From assembly GCA_030765055.1 (NCBI GenBank), contig CM060955.1, positions 103,836,201 through 103,900,200 on the forward strand: 64,000 nt of DNA, given 5' to 3'. The notes under the pieces were generated by a model. That model saw nothing but the letters and a program-made list of their open reading frames with translations. It ran no database searches and was not told the origin of the DNA. A program made the translations under genes and the position numbers. Positions within the stretch are counted from its first letter, which is position 1. Every line of letters starts with the position of its first letter. This stretch comes from Mantis religiosa. Lineage: Eukaryota; Arthropoda; Insecta; Mantodea; Mantidae. Of the stretch, positions 21,481 through 32,737 are shown piece by piece.

Positions 21481-22065
21481 TTGCAATACATTAAATAATT
21501 AGTTTCACAATCAATAGATAAATATGCTTCTTCCTTCAACACTTTCTCCCAATGCTAGGTATTTTAGGAAAATTTGAGTAGACTGGCTTCTCTTTAATGC
21601 AGAAAAGGAAGCCTGGATGTCCTGGGTACTTTCAAAATTCATTTTGATTGCATCCAATTCTATCCTTGTTCGCACAAGCACAGCGGCATCTGTTAGTGCC
21701 ATGTTGTTAAGCAAAGTATATAAGCACCAAATTTTCATCTTTTGAGCTACTTCATAAATACCACAGTTATACAATGCTTAAAGCAAATATAAACATAAAA
21801 CTACTAAAAGAATATATACATTTTTATCATTGGTGGCTTCAAAATGCAAGTATGATATAATTCACTTAAGGAAAGATTAATTAAAATTAAAACTTTGCAC
21901 AAACAGAAGTAAATAGCAGGATGACTTAAAAAATTTATATGTGCATGAAAATTGCTCACTCTAAATAAATAGTTACGTTAAAAGTTCCATATGAATGATT
22001 GATTGATGGTTGAATTAAGTGAGCTGTATAAACTATATAAAGAAACTTAAGAACATTAAAGTTAA
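21481..22065. other. No recognised feature
   Basis: Anonymous AT-rich sequence. Confidence 0.45.
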
Positions 22066-22221
22066 TGTAGTGTTTAACGACAAGTTTTACTACTTGCGAT
22101 GAAGATGGAGTTTCGGTGGAATGAGATGGCGGGGGAAACCGGAGATTCCGGGAAAACGGGATCGAACGTTTGCCGCTTTGGTGAGAGCCAAGCGGTCTAA
22201 CCATTAAGCCACGGCGCGGCC
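22066..22221 (-). mobile_element. tRNA-Glu-like SINE, family S2 (internally deleted)
   Basis: The minus strand starts GGCCGCGCCGTGGCTTAATG with an A-box and CTTGGCTCTCACCAAAG (anticodon arm like tRNA-Glu CTC), then a B-box, and ends CGTTAAACACTAC. Compared with the copy at 28550 about 80 bp is missing between the B-box region and the TTTTCCCGGAATCTCCGGTT core. Confidence 0.8.
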
Positions 22222-22675
22222 AAAACAAGCCATTTAAAGCTAGAATTATTGTACCGGGTAATAGACAACAATATCCCTAATATTTCGGAATAAATAGAAA
22301 ATACTTTAGAGGGAAAGCTTTGAGTGCGCAAAATAATGCGTGACAAAGGAATTTAAATTTCAAATGTTAGAGTTAAAAATTATTTAATTAATTAAATTAA
22401 GTAATTATGTATCCTTAGATATTTGCTTGCAGAGGTAATAATATCATTATTAAAATATAACATAAATATTGAAGCTACAGGAAGTTGTTAACTAATTGCT
22501 TCTGACACGTAATCCTAAGTCGTAATTGAGGATTTTCAAAAAAAATTATATATTAGCCCATTTGATACGTATTTAACCCCTACTACATATGGAAATGTGT
22601 GGTTGGTAGTTTATGTTGGTAAGAAAGCTACCACGCCCTGTCAGATTTTACCTGTTTAAGCATGTCGCTTAATTT
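22222..22675. other. No recognised feature
   Basis: Anonymous AT-rich sequence. Confidence 0.4.
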
Positions 22676-22679
22676 CAGT

Positions 22680-22748
22680 TAATTGATGGAAATTAATCTT
22701 TTCTTCACACTAGCCGTGTATAGGCTAAGATCTTTGATAGATAGAGTC
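22680..22748 (-). repeat. Family R repeat, left part of an interrupted copy
   Basis: Matches 14484-14243 type sequence (GGAAATTAATC...TTCTTCACACTAGCC...GATAGAGTC). It stops exactly where the LINE tail begins; the missing continuation AACATGAAAAATCC resumes at 24312. Confidence 0.75.
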
Positions 22749-24295
22749 TTGTTGTTGTTGTTGTTGTTGTTCTTCTTCTTCTTCTTCTGATCATATAGGC
22801 CTACGGCCTGTTCCTTCCAGAAATTAGGAGTCCTTCTATCTTCTTTTTTGGTCTTCCAGGAGATCTTCTTCCGTCTGCTGGTAAGTAGTCTCTTGCTATA
22901 CGTGCGATTCTGTCCGATGTCATACGGGATACATGGTCATTCCATTCGCTTCGTCTTCTATCCAACCAATCACCTATTACTTGAATGTTTAATTTCTTTC
23001 TAATATATTCACTTTTTATTTTATCTCATCTTGTTCTTCCTATAATTTTTCTTAAGATGTTCATTTCATTTGTCTCTAGAATCTGTTTCGTTTTTGAAGT
23101 GTCCGCTCTTACTTCACAGGCATAGTTGGATATGCCGCTTTATAGATTCTAGTCTTGGTTTCTTTATTTAAATATTTGTTTTTCCATATAATATCATTTA
23201 TGCAGCCTGCAATTCTTGCTGCTTTATTCGCTTGATATGTAACTTCATTCTGCAGTGCTCCCCAACTATTTAACTCAACACCCAGGTACCTTATTGTCAT
23301 TACCTGTTCCATTATTTTCCTCTATAGTTCCAATTTGCATCTCAAGGGGAATTTACTTATGGTCATTGATTTCGTTTTTGTTAATTATATTTTCATGTTA
23401 TAGTTTCTATATCCAACATAGAATCTATATAGCAGTCTCTGTAAGTCATCCTCAGTGTTTGACATCAGGACAACATCGTCAGCGTAGCGTACAATGTTAA
23501 GGTTTTTATTTCCCATTTTATATCCATCCATTGTATTGATCTCTTTTATAATTTCATTCATTACTAAACTTAATAGTAATGGACTAAGAGAATCTCCTTG
23601 TCGAACCCCTCTTCTGACTGGTATCTTCTCAGATATTTTCCCTTCCACTTTTATTCTATTAAAATTGTTAGTAAAATGTCATTAATCAATAAAATTAATC
23701 CACTTGGTAGATTATGTTTTTCTAAAATGTTTAAAACATCTTTAAGTTCCAGTGTATCAAAGGTCTTCTCGAGGTCTATAAAACATAGAAATGGAGGTTT
23801 ATTATACTCAATAGCTTTTTCTATTACCTGCTTTATCACAAAAATAGCGTCAGTACAAGATCTACCAAGCCGGAATCCTTGTTGTTCATCCTGAAGGTAA
23901 ATAATTTTTGATAGTTTTTTATTATTTAGTTTCGTTGTAATTTTCAGTAGGGTGTTAAGTAGATTTATTGGTCTATAATTCTCTGGTTTCTATTTATCGC
24001 CTTTCATAAAGATAGGAATCACAATACTAGTCTTCCAATCATCTGGAATTTTACTTTGTTGTAATATTTGTGTAATTAATTTTATTATTTCTGATGTGAA
24101 TCTATCTCCTCAGTATTTTATCATTTCGTGTGTTATACCATCTTCTCCTGGAGATTTTCTATTCTTAAGCTGTTTAATTGTTGTAATAAATTCTTCTTCA
24201 GAGACTTCAAAAATCACTTTAGGAGCACTACTATCTGTAATATACACATAATCACTTTCTGTATTATAGAGATCTGTAAGATAATGCATCCATTC
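22749..24295 (-). mobile_element. Non-LTR retrotransposon nested in repeat R
   Basis: A 5'-truncated LINE on the minus strand with a trinucleotide tail (GAA/CAA units, 22749-22788). It is flanked by 16 bp sequences TTTGATAGATAGAGTC (22733-22748) and TTTGATTTCTAAAGTC (24296-24311), 12 of 16 identical, taken as the target duplication. Removing it rejoins repeat R. The clade is uncertain; the C-terminal region resembles RTE-like endonuclease-RT elements common in insects. Confidence 0.8.
22800..24290 (-). pseudogene. Non-LTR reverse transcriptase pseudogene
   Basis: Read from high to low coordinates: LKNRKSPGEDGITHEMIKY (RT N-terminal block, 24110-24180); FIDLEKTFDTLE (motif A, near 23770); VRRGVRQGDSLSPLLLSLVM (motif B, near 23600); NIVRYADDVVLMSN (Y-A-D-D catalytic motif, near 23490); YLGVELNSWG (near 23285); and RRSEWNDHVSRMTSDRIARI then GRRSPGRPKKR near the 3' end. 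Frames change at least three times and stops occur. The endonuclease domain is absent, consistent with 5' truncation at insertion. Confidence 0.88.
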
Positions 24296-24375
24296 TTTGA
24301 TTTCTAAAGTCAACATGAAAAATCCAATTCCCTGGCTTGAATTTGCAATCTTAATGTTTAATTTTGACATCATCG
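24296..24375 (-). repeat. Family R repeat, right part of the interrupted copy
   Basis: Begins with the LINE target duplication, then AACATGAAAAATCCAATTCC. On the minus strand it carries a B-box-like ATTCAAGCCAGGG, the degenerate tRNA-like head of family R. Confidence 0.65.
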
Positions 24376-25745
24376 TAAAATGATTCACACACACTAGAAA
24401 TTTGTCAGCTCTGTACGAAGCATGCTTTCCAGCCACTCAGGCGAAACTGTTTCCTTACTCCGACCTTTGCTTACCTCTGGTTTCCTTTCACCGCTCACCT
24501 TTGTTGATGGAATAATGTGAGTGCATCAGGCATCACTAAGTAATGACAAGAGATTGATGGCTCTTTCAGAGCAAACTGCATATGATAAAGGGGTTCCACC
24601 AACCTTAAGTAAAGAACAACATTAACAAAATAAGTGCATTGGTGAGTTTCTGTGCTTACTATTGTGCATATTATTTATTTTTGAGTGAATAAAATTAATA
24701 TTTCTCAAATGCAATGATATATAATATAATTACTTTTGCTATAAACACATAATAGTCATCAGAAGTTTGTTGTTTAGATATAATCATAAAAACCCTCCGC
24801 ATTCAACTGAAAATCCTTCGCTGGGAGAATTTTGCTTTAATTACTTTATCTTCTCTAGTGAGAGTCTAACAAGCTTTAGCTATCCTGCAAACTTTTCTTT
24901 TACATTCCCGGAATTCATTCAGCATTAATGGAATAAACACCAACCGTACACGACGTCTCCATCATTTCCTTCGAAAACACCATATTATCCCCATGGCCCA
25001 ACCGCCCATTATGTCCCTCACGCTGCGTTCCAACTTTTCTATGCTTTTAACATTTATTTTCATTTTCACTGCGGCTAATCAGAGTGTGACAAAAGAAAGG
25101 GGGAAAAAAGGCGTACTGATTGCAAAAGTTGGTAGTGCTTGCCGTGTTTCCCCTGGGGCAGCGCACGAACTTGTTTATCTCGCCAACTGCTATGTCTCCC
25201 ACATACCTACCATAATTACGTAGGAAAAACCGTCCGGTGATGATGACAAATTTTATGTCGGTATGAAAGGGATTCGCGTTCAAACTTCGGTTTAACTCGC
25301 CGCTTCTACCTCGCGCTAAATTAATAATCATCATAACTACTGGTTTGTGCGACGTTTATAGCGAAGACGTGTGAAACGCCTTTATCACACGTGCAAAAAG
25401 CTGCCAATCCCAAGGGTGGTTTTACAGCTGAAAGGTTATCGTAACTTTCTGACGTTTGATCCGGCCCAAACCTTGGGCTTCTCGCTCTGATTAACTAAAT
25501 CCTGGAACGAAAGAGGTAAGAAATAAGATGGGAGTAACATTTAAGCAATGCGTCTCTTACGTGCATTCCATACCTACCCTCATTTTATTTTCTCTATCCA
25601 TATCAGTAGAAAGAGATGGTATTGTATCCTACCAAAAAATCAGATAAATGGTTTTTGTTCATTCATTTCTATTTTACACTGCTAATGGAGGATTGGGAGC
25701 ACAAGCGTATCAGGGAGGGGAGAAACTCTGGATCTGAAAAAATAT
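24376..25745. other. No recognised feature
   Basis: Frames at 24993-25334 on both strands lack family resemblance. Confidence 0.45.
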
Positions 25746-25749
25746 CTGG

Positions 25750-25905
25750 ATAATAGTTCAGTCCTATACCTGGCATGACATTGAAGAGGTGGATGAAAGC
25801 ATGTTGGTGCAGTCGACGAAAGGAAAATGATTGTGAAGTACCTGATGGAGTGAATGGCGGGTGAAACCGGAGCACACCGATAAAAACTGCCTAAAGGCAC
25901 TATAA
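25750..25905 (-). mobile_element. Possible diverged S2-type SINE body
   Basis: The minus strand has GCTCCGGTTTCACCCGCCAT followed by CATTTTCC-rich sequence, similar in order to the S2 core (CTCCGGTTTCCCCCGCCATC). No tRNA head is readable. Confidence 0.3.
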
Positions 25906-26590
25906 AGGTAACCGCATCTGGATATTCTCTGATTGTCAGGCAGCATAAAATTACTTTCAAGTAATTAGGTAACCTCAAAGTTACTCTGTAACTGTTTAGG
26001 AAACGTAAAAATGTTAAAACTCAACAAAGTCACTCATGGGAGCAAGCTTAGCAAGGAAAGGCTCTGCAATATGGTTTACTGATCCAGAACCAGTAGCTTG
26101 CATCCCTTTAATTCCTGTACGAAGAAAACATAGATGAGTGGATAAACTTTAATCACCAAAACCAAACTGGGAACGATCAGAGGGCTGTAGATACAGCAAG
26201 AGAATGATGTAAACTATCCTTCTCACTTGCTGATATATACCTAATCTTAATACATCCCAAATAAAGGTCTTATTAGGTGCAATGACAGGGAAACATACGC
26301 ACATAGTGTATCTTTGAATAAAACTCCAGTACACAGATTATGCAATGGCCAGGAAGAAACGTCTCTCATATTATATTCTGTTGTGAGGTTTTAGGTAGGA
26401 AAAGATACGAATTACTGGGTATAGTTATACCAGAAGAAGATCTTCCCACAAAAAGATTAGTTGCTTACTGTCTCTTTTAAAAGAGACAAGATTATTTAAC
26501 TAAGCACCTGAAGGTAGGCCACAATGTCATAAAACCCAAAAATTTCCTTGTTGAGGGCAATAAAAACTCAACTCCTTCTTCATATAAGAC
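25906..26590. other. No recognised feature
   Basis: Anonymous; the low-coordinate limit of the SINE at 26598 may lie in here. Confidence 0.4.
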
Positions 26591-26597
26591 GGTCAAA

Positions 26598-26722
26598 TCC
26601 ACTGCTTCTAACGCCCCTTTATCTACACCGATACAACATGCTGTCTCTGGGATGGAACTCAGATCCCTTGGATGAGAGGAGAGTGGTTCAACCGTTTGGC
26701 TATGGCGCCACCTTATATCGAA
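26598..26722 (-). mobile_element. tRNA-derived SINE head (family unassigned)
   Basis: The minus strand reads TGGCGCCATAGCCAAACGGT (A-box region), CTCTCCTCTCATCC (anticodon arm) and CTGAGTTCCATCCCAGAG (B-box). It lacks the closing acceptor stem of a real tRNA and runs on into non-tRNA sequence, so it is a SINE head rather than a tRNA gene. It could be a distant S2 relative. Confidence 0.45.
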
Positions 26723-27889
26723 TTTCACAGGAAGTCTGTTTTGAAGCAACCAGATTTCAAAAGAAAATGTGTTCGCTAAAAGGTTCCTTATGTGTATGCG
26801 TGAACGAAAAAATTCAAATCAAATAGTTATTTAAATCCAAACTTAATATTTCGATTTCGACGTCTCCTAAAAATGCGGAGAATTTAAAGTAACTGTCCCA
26901 CAGCTATATTTCACTGGGATAAAAGTGTTATTTGATTTTCTTAAAGGTGTCCATTTTGATTAAAATGGCTTATACTCAAAACATTATCATAACAAATAAA
27001 ATCCATATGGAAGTATATTAGGTAATTGTAGGTACATCAAACATATGGATTCGTTGTGCACATATCGCTGGGAGCAACGAATGTGATGAAGCAATCTTAG
27101 AAGACTTAATAGCTGAAGGGACGGAAAAAGTAAGTGCAAAAACACCAGTTTCTTCTAACGCTTTTGCTTAACCTCCCAGCTGGGAGGCACTCTCGACGAC
27201 CTCCCAAACTGACGGATAGTGGCTCAGAGGCTTCCGTCCAGCAAAGCTCCACCCAGAAGAAAACAAAAGGTGTATCTTAAATTTTCTGGAGTGGCCTGTG
27301 AGTTTTTAATTGCCAATGACCTCTGCATAGTTATTAAATTCTAAGAGACTGTACAATTTTTGTACTTGAAGGTATAGAACTCCTTGAAACGACTAAATTT
27401 GTCAATTACGTTTTTGAGATATATTTTTTTTATGAATTTTCAGGTATTTTGTGCATTTGTCTACGACATAAGTTGCTCTTACTCTGTGAATATGTGTGTA
27501 ACTACAAACATTTTAAAGAATGTGCACATGGGTTCTGAAGCCATGAGGAGGAACATTATGTCGATCTTGCTTCATGCTTGGAATAATTGCGATAGACTTT
27601 CCGCAGTCGAGGGAGTGAGCAACCATTTGATAAAATTACATTAGGTATATCAGAATATGCGCGAGCTTACTGCAGAGTGGGCCAGCCCCGAAACTTCCTC
27701 TATATTAGCTGAGCCAAGCTTTGCACTTGCAGCAGTCGCGTTAAGAGACACAACTACAGAAGCTTCCTTCGGTTTTCAAGGTATCAGCTTCTGTTTTGGT
27801 GGTTAAAATTCGTTAATAATTTATTTTGAAGTTAGTAAACTTATCATAACATCAGTTCTTACGTCATGATCATAATATAACATTACGAA
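26723..27889. other. No recognised gene; one perfect palindrome
   Basis: The stretch is anonymous except for the 16 bp perfect palindrome CCTCCCAGCTGGGAGG at 27172-27187. Confidence 0.45.
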
Positions 27890-27969
27890 ATGTTCTATAT
27901 AAATATGAGTAGCTGGCATGCTTAATTTGTAAGATTACTCACTCAGACTGGTCGATGTTAACCATTTCC

Positions 27970-28013
27970 TCCAAAAGCGCTTTTAGATCTTTGCTTCAGA
28001 CCATCTTCAGTGG
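27970..28013 (-). ncRNA. Hammerhead-like motif, left foldback arm (decayed)
   Basis: Minus strand: CUGAAGA (28010-28004), a hairpin GGUCU...AGAUC, then a position-12 G changed to U, AA, and the palindrome AAGCGCUU. The changed G and weakened stem II suggest it is inactive. Confidence 0.4.
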
Positions 28014-28460
28014 GTTCTCCTTCATGTACTGTCGGAGGACATCCATGTGACCCTCCAAGAAAGTTAAGGTTCCTCCCATTTAAGATCTCCTGATTTTTAA
28101 TGCCAACTTTTGGAACTGGAACATTAGGGCTGGACACAGATGATTGGTTGTCACCTGTTGTATTAACAGGTTGGAGTTGCCTCGTCTCTGGATGTGAAGA
28201 AGTTAAACTGCTGGATGTTTGTTGTGGCAGAAAATTACTTCCTCTTCTATCTCAGTTTCTGGAATAATATCCTGATCGCCAGTTGTCTATTGAAGTAGAA
28301 GTACTTTCTCTTCCATCTGCTTCATGGGTAACCTAGATTGGTTGAAATCTGGGTTAAATTTAACTTGATCTATATTATTCACAGTAGTGGGTTGAGCTAC
28401 ATCGGTGTTGGCTTGATTGACTTTTTAATAAATTGTAGAACACTATTCATGGAGCACAAC

Positions 28461-28505
28461 CCACTGAAGATGGTCTGAAGCAAAGACCAAAAAGCGCTTT
28501 TGGAG
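28461..28505 (+). ncRNA. Hammerhead-like motif, right foldback arm (decayed)
   Basis: CUGAAGA (28464-28470), hairpin GGUCU-loop-AGACC, then AAA in place of GAA, palindromic AAGCGCUU (28492-28499) as stem III, then U. Short stem I pairing ACC with UGG on either side. G12 is lost, so activity is unlikely. Confidence 0.45.
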
Positions 28506-28549
28506 GAAATGGTAAACATCGACCAGTCTGAGTGAGTTATCTTACAAAT

Positions 28550-28795
28550 GAAATGTGTAGTGTTTAACGCCCGCTTTTACTACATACGGCACCGCAGGCG
28601 TTGACACTGATGATACATGAAATGAAGATGGAGCACTGGTGGAATGAGATGGCGGGGGAAACCGGAGATCCCGGAGAAAACCCGCCCCAGCGCCATGTTG
28701 TCCACCACAAATCTCACTTTGCGGTCGCCTGGGATCGAACCTGGGCCGCCTTGGTGAGAGCCAAGCGGTCTAACCACTGAGCCATGGCGCGGCCC
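28550..28795 (-). mobile_element. SINE S2, full-length copy with perfect TSD
   Basis: A complete tRNA-Glu-like SINE: A-box TGGCTCAGTGGTTAGACCG, anticodon arm CTTGGCTCTCACCAAG, B-box GGTTCGATCCC, core GGGTTTTCTCCGGGATCTCC and 3' end GGCGTTAAACACTACACAT, all on the minus strand. The 12 bp target duplication TATCTTACAAAT lies at 28538-28549 and 28796-28807, interrupting the right foldback arm. Confidence 0.92.
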
Positions 28796-28842
28796 TATCT
28801 TACAAATTAAGCATGCCAGCTACTCACATTTATATAAAACAT

Positions 28843-29799
28843 GGCTCACTTTTAACAACTTGACAATTCTTCTGTAAAAAAAGAATAAAACTAAATGTTC
28901 TGTCCACACTCCATCTAATTAAAAACAAATTCTTCGAATGTGATTTCTTTGGAGTTGAAAACAACTCCCTTTTTGTTGCACAAAACTACCTTTGAAATGA
29001 GCATGTCAGTTATTATTACGAGAGGAATTTACTTTAGAATATCTTTCTGTAACTTTTTTAAAACTATTCCACCAAAATTTATGTTTCAGTTTATGCTCTC
29101 TTTTGCAAGTTCTAGCTGTAATTTGTTAACTATCCATGTACCTAATTTATCTTTAATGCCTTAAAACTTATATATTAATAACTGAATCTTTAATTAAGGA
29201 TGCTGATTATCGTAGAAGAAAATTTTCATATAGGCCCAAAAGCAAAACAGCCGACAAAGTCTACGCCTCCCCCCCACAAAAAAGCTCTAGCCTTGTAATC
29301 TAATAGTAATACTATTTCTGTGTACCTTGTACCTCAGAAAAATCTCTAAAAGCTCAAGTTAGATTGGCCTTCACAAGGTCTTTACCCATAGTTTCACCTT
29401 GGGTTGAATTCTCTACTCCATGAATTCTTTCGTCTCTTTGCTCATTTCACTACCTTGCCATCTTTCAGGATTGGTTGTCAGGGCGATAGTTCTGGTGAAA
29501 GCTACAGATAGCGCAGATTCTTGCAGTCTGTTCAACCTTTCCTGGCTCTCTTAACGTTGCTGCCCAAATCACGGGGGTCAGTTCGTCACCTTCTAGCTGG
29601 AGGTTGATCGAGTGGTTGATTAGAGTTGATAGGTTGTAAGTCACTGGGCCCTGTTCTCTAGCCGCCAATGTTGTAATCCACAAGAGATCCTTGTCAAGGT
29701 CGTGGTGGTTTGAAGTGTGTCCTCTCCAATGCTTCAGTTGCAATGACAATCACAAGACATATCTCATACTTAGATAAATATGCTTTTGTATAATAAAAC
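28843..29799. other. No recognised feature
   Basis: A 94-codon minus frame (29465-29749) has somewhat protein-like composition but no family I recognise. Confidence 0.4.
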
Positions 29800-29900
29800 C
29801 ACTGCGACACACGGATTGGGATTATCTGTCAGGATTCGAACTTTAAGACGTTGTGAAGTCTGGTCATGTGACACTCTTGCCCCACTAACTTTGCTACTAA
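29800..29900 (-). mobile_element. Possible tRNA-like SINE head
   Basis: Minus strand: a B-box-like AAAGTTCGAATCCTGAC with an A-box-like TTAGTGGGGCAAGAGTG about 45 bp upstream. Weak; no second copy was seen. Confidence 0.25.
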
Positions 29901-30124
29901 GTGAATTTCCTTCCCTATTTCGGACGTCGTCTGTTTTCAGCCAGGAACCCTACATTATACGGGAGTGATTATATTATCTTGGGAGACACTTTAACCTCAG
30001 GAGACTCACTGCAAAAAGATTATCCCTTCTTAAATCAAGGAACGTACCAGCAGAAAGTAGCCTTATAGATACTTAAGTAAAAACCGTCAGTTTTTAGTGT
30101 TCCTGTTAGTCTAACCTGCTTTAG

Positions 30125-30300
30125 TGATTTGCACGAACGATATAACAGTGGAATTAAGGAATATGACCCGCATCCTGAAGCTCCAGGTTTATTTCCCGAC
30201 GGCTTACAAATTTTACTGAGATTTTTTTTTCTTTGTGGTTTTCCTCAGTTCTTGAAGGGAAACACTAAACTGGATATTTGACACCACGTTCCCAAGTTCT
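30125..30300 (+). mobile_element. tRNA-derived SINE, family S3 (diverged)
   Basis: CCCGCATCCTGAAGCTCCAG then GTTTATTTCCC (decayed B-box), followed by TTTGTGGTTTTCCTCAGTTC and GGGAAACACTAAACTGG. The same order occurs at 33510-33690. Confidence 0.5.
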
Positions 30301-30633
30301 ATTTAACTATGAAACAATTGTAAATCTCTATATAGGTGATAATACGAATGCTTTGTGATTTATCTACAAGTAATTAAAGCAGGTGGATTAGACGGCCAAC
30401 TGCCTGGCACATGCAGAAGCATACGATATGCATAGTTGCCGGGCGTGTTGAAGCTGCCATTAGATCTACAAAGCATAATCACAGTTGCAGAGCACTAAGG
30501 TCTCCATGGGCGCGTGAGGATGGAGTGTAGTATTGCGATGTGAATTTTTTATTCCCATATCTGCTTTCTACATTCGTCCAAATGTGTACAATTTTCTTGA
30601 AGGTATAAAGAATAGAGATACAAATGTATTATG

Positions 30634-30717
30634 TGCTCTATGGACCCTAGGCTCACTTCAGAATCACTTCAGCATTTCACTCATCGTCCTATACGATATA
30701 ACCAGAGGAGTAAATTA
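30634..30717 (+). mobile_element. SINE S1, 5'-truncated copy
   Basis: Contains only the last 84 bp of S1 (GCTCTATGGACCCTAGGCTC through CATCGTCCTATACGATATAA to AGTAAATTA). The tRNA head is absent. Confidence 0.75.
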
Positions 30718-31514
30718 ACAAACAAAAATTAGTCAAATTTTAAGAGCTCGTCGCTATGTAATGCTTTGAAATTTTGTCCTCTTTCTATGGCCAAAAAGCA
30801 AAACATCGATGTGATGTGTCGCACTCCCTTCTTTATGTCCTCTTGTACAAAACAGTCTCAAAAGTACTTATTTTTCTAAACTACTTTCTACAACATTATT
30901 GTATATTTTCCTCGTTTAATTTATGTATTTGTGACTAAGTTGCTAATAATACAACTAGTAAAATATATTTCTGGTCGGTACAATAGGACAGGATAGTACT
31001 ATAGGCTTAAGCAAGAGTTAGATCCCTTAAGAGCTGTAACTCCGTGATCCTTTTCTCTTTGCATGACTAGCAGGAAAAAACAAAGCTTGGAGAATACAAA
31101 TCAATGACAATAAATACCTCGGGAGTTTTTAACTCCACAAAAATCTATATTTGACTTAAATCAAATGAACTTAAATTGTGCCTATATCTTTGCTGTAGTT
31201 AGAATTTGTGTAGCTCTTACAGATTAACAGTTATGCAAAAATTATTCAGAATGAAGAGGAATTTATAGGCTATTTCCAAAAGATGCATATGTATATTTTA
31301 TTAGTAATTCGATAGAGGAGTTTGGATTGGTGGATTTCTTGAAAATCTATGTTTCAGGTCTTTAGCAAATTCTGGAACTAAATAACAAGCTGATATATAA
31401 CTCACAATATTTGGAATTAGAGGAGCTACAAAACTAGAATGAACATGGGCTTAGCCAATACTGTGACGATGATCTCTTGGCGTTGGCAGTTCCACAGCGA
31501 GCCGGCGATAGAGA

Positions 31515-31548
<34 letters not shown>

Positions 31549-32489
31549 CCAAATCTGCCTAGCGCGTAAACTGAACTTCATTATCGCTCTGCAAGATACA
31601 AAACAAGACATATCCTTAAATTCTATATTAAATACAATACGAAAGCTATAAAACAGAAACTATTCAAACATAATTCTTCCAGCAGTGAATTTTGTTGAAC
31701 CAAAGTTTCATCCAAACTAAAGATGGGCTTAGAATCACCTGTATTTTTTAACGCGGTGTACTTTTTCTAGAAATGTTAGTCCTGCAGCCACAATATCCCT
31801 TCGGTCATTGGTTCAACTATATTTGAGCTCAAGAAATGAAAGATTATACAGAAACAGTATATTCCACTTTCGCCCTTATTAAATTGGTCATTCTTTCGGC
31901 AATTGGATATTCACCCTTGTCATATAAATAATAAATTGTTCTACGTGAAACACATTTTAGAAAATCATTAAGTTGGTAGCACGTTTTTCCACTGCTCGAT
32001 GTTTTCCAGAAGAGCTATATATGGGAACTTCTAATTTAGTGAACTGCTTGCCTTCTTTAACAATGTCACAGAATGAGAACTCACGCAACAACTGTTTGGA
32101 AAAGAATACGAATGAAAAATAATATTTCTAGCCTGCCTATGTAAAATATTATGAATTGTCTTACAGTCTCCACTAGGAACACTTGTACCAGGCTTGCTGA
32201 GCGATAATGTACTAACTTTGTAAAGCAATTTTGCACCCTTAAATTATCTCCACTTTACTGAATGCAAGCCGCAAAATCTATCAGCATGTATCTGCTATTC
32301 TTCACTGATTCTTCTCCACTTTTCCCTATCTCCAAAACCAGACGTGCTACAAATATTGAGTTTGGACAGTCACCTTCAGAGAAAGCAGCTCTTTTACTTT
32401 AGAAAACAAAATAATGCTGTAATTAGAATATTTTGAGTGCACAAAGAAGTTTGCTGTAGGGTTCGGTAAAGCGAGTCTTACGCGTGTTT
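30718..32489. other. No recognised gene; (AT)n at 31518-31546
   Basis: Anonymous AT-rich sequence with one AT dinucleotide run of about 29 bp. Confidence 0.5.
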
Positions 32490-32499
32490 AACTGTACAA

Positions 32500-32727
32500 G
32501 GGGCCCGCCTCGGTAGCGTAGATGGTAGCATGTCTGTCTCACGTTCAAGAGCTCCCAAGTTCGAATCTTGGTCAGGGTGAGATACCTGAATAAGGTTTTA
32601 TCCGGGGTTTCCCTTATCCTGAAAGACGAATGTCGGATAGCCCTAAGATCAATGGACTGAGCATCATTTCACCCATTTCATTCACCGTCCGATATGACTT
32701 AATGTTGGAGGACATGAAATGCCAAAA
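32500..32727 (+). mobile_element. SINE S1 copy with perfect TSD
   Basis: Full head (AAGTTCGAATCTTGGTCAGG) and body with CTTATCCTGAAAGACGAATG, ending TTGGAGGACATGAAATGCCA. The 10 bp target duplication AACTGTACAA is at 32490-32499 and 32728-32737. Confidence 0.92.
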
Positions 32728-32737
32728 AACTGTACAA

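Larger units (their letters stand above)
27890..28842. mobile_element. Foldback element with hammerhead-like motifs and nested SINE
   Basis: Two arms of about 145 bp are inverted copies: 27890-28036 and 28446-28842, the latter split by a SINE. Shared landmarks are GAGTAGCTGGCATGCTTAAT, CACTCAGACTGGTCGATGTT and AAAAGCGCTTTT. The 410 bp between the arms shows no coding. The motif at the inner end of each arm (CTGAAGA, hairpin, palindrome) matches the layout seen next to the Penelope-like element, so it could be a non-autonomous relative with inverted pseudo-LTRs. Confidence 0.75.

Noticed and set aside
27172..27187. Perfect 16 bp palindrome CCTCCCAGCTGGGAGG
   Set aside because: Striking but isolated; no associated element or repeat, so noted without a functional claim.
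28718..28795. Possible tRNA-Glu gene
   Set aside because: A and B boxes and the anticodon arm are present, but the acceptor stem does not close and the sequence continues into a SINE body with target duplications.
29465..29749. 94-codon minus frame with protein-like composition
   Set aside because: No family recognised and no second line of evidence; left as anonymous.
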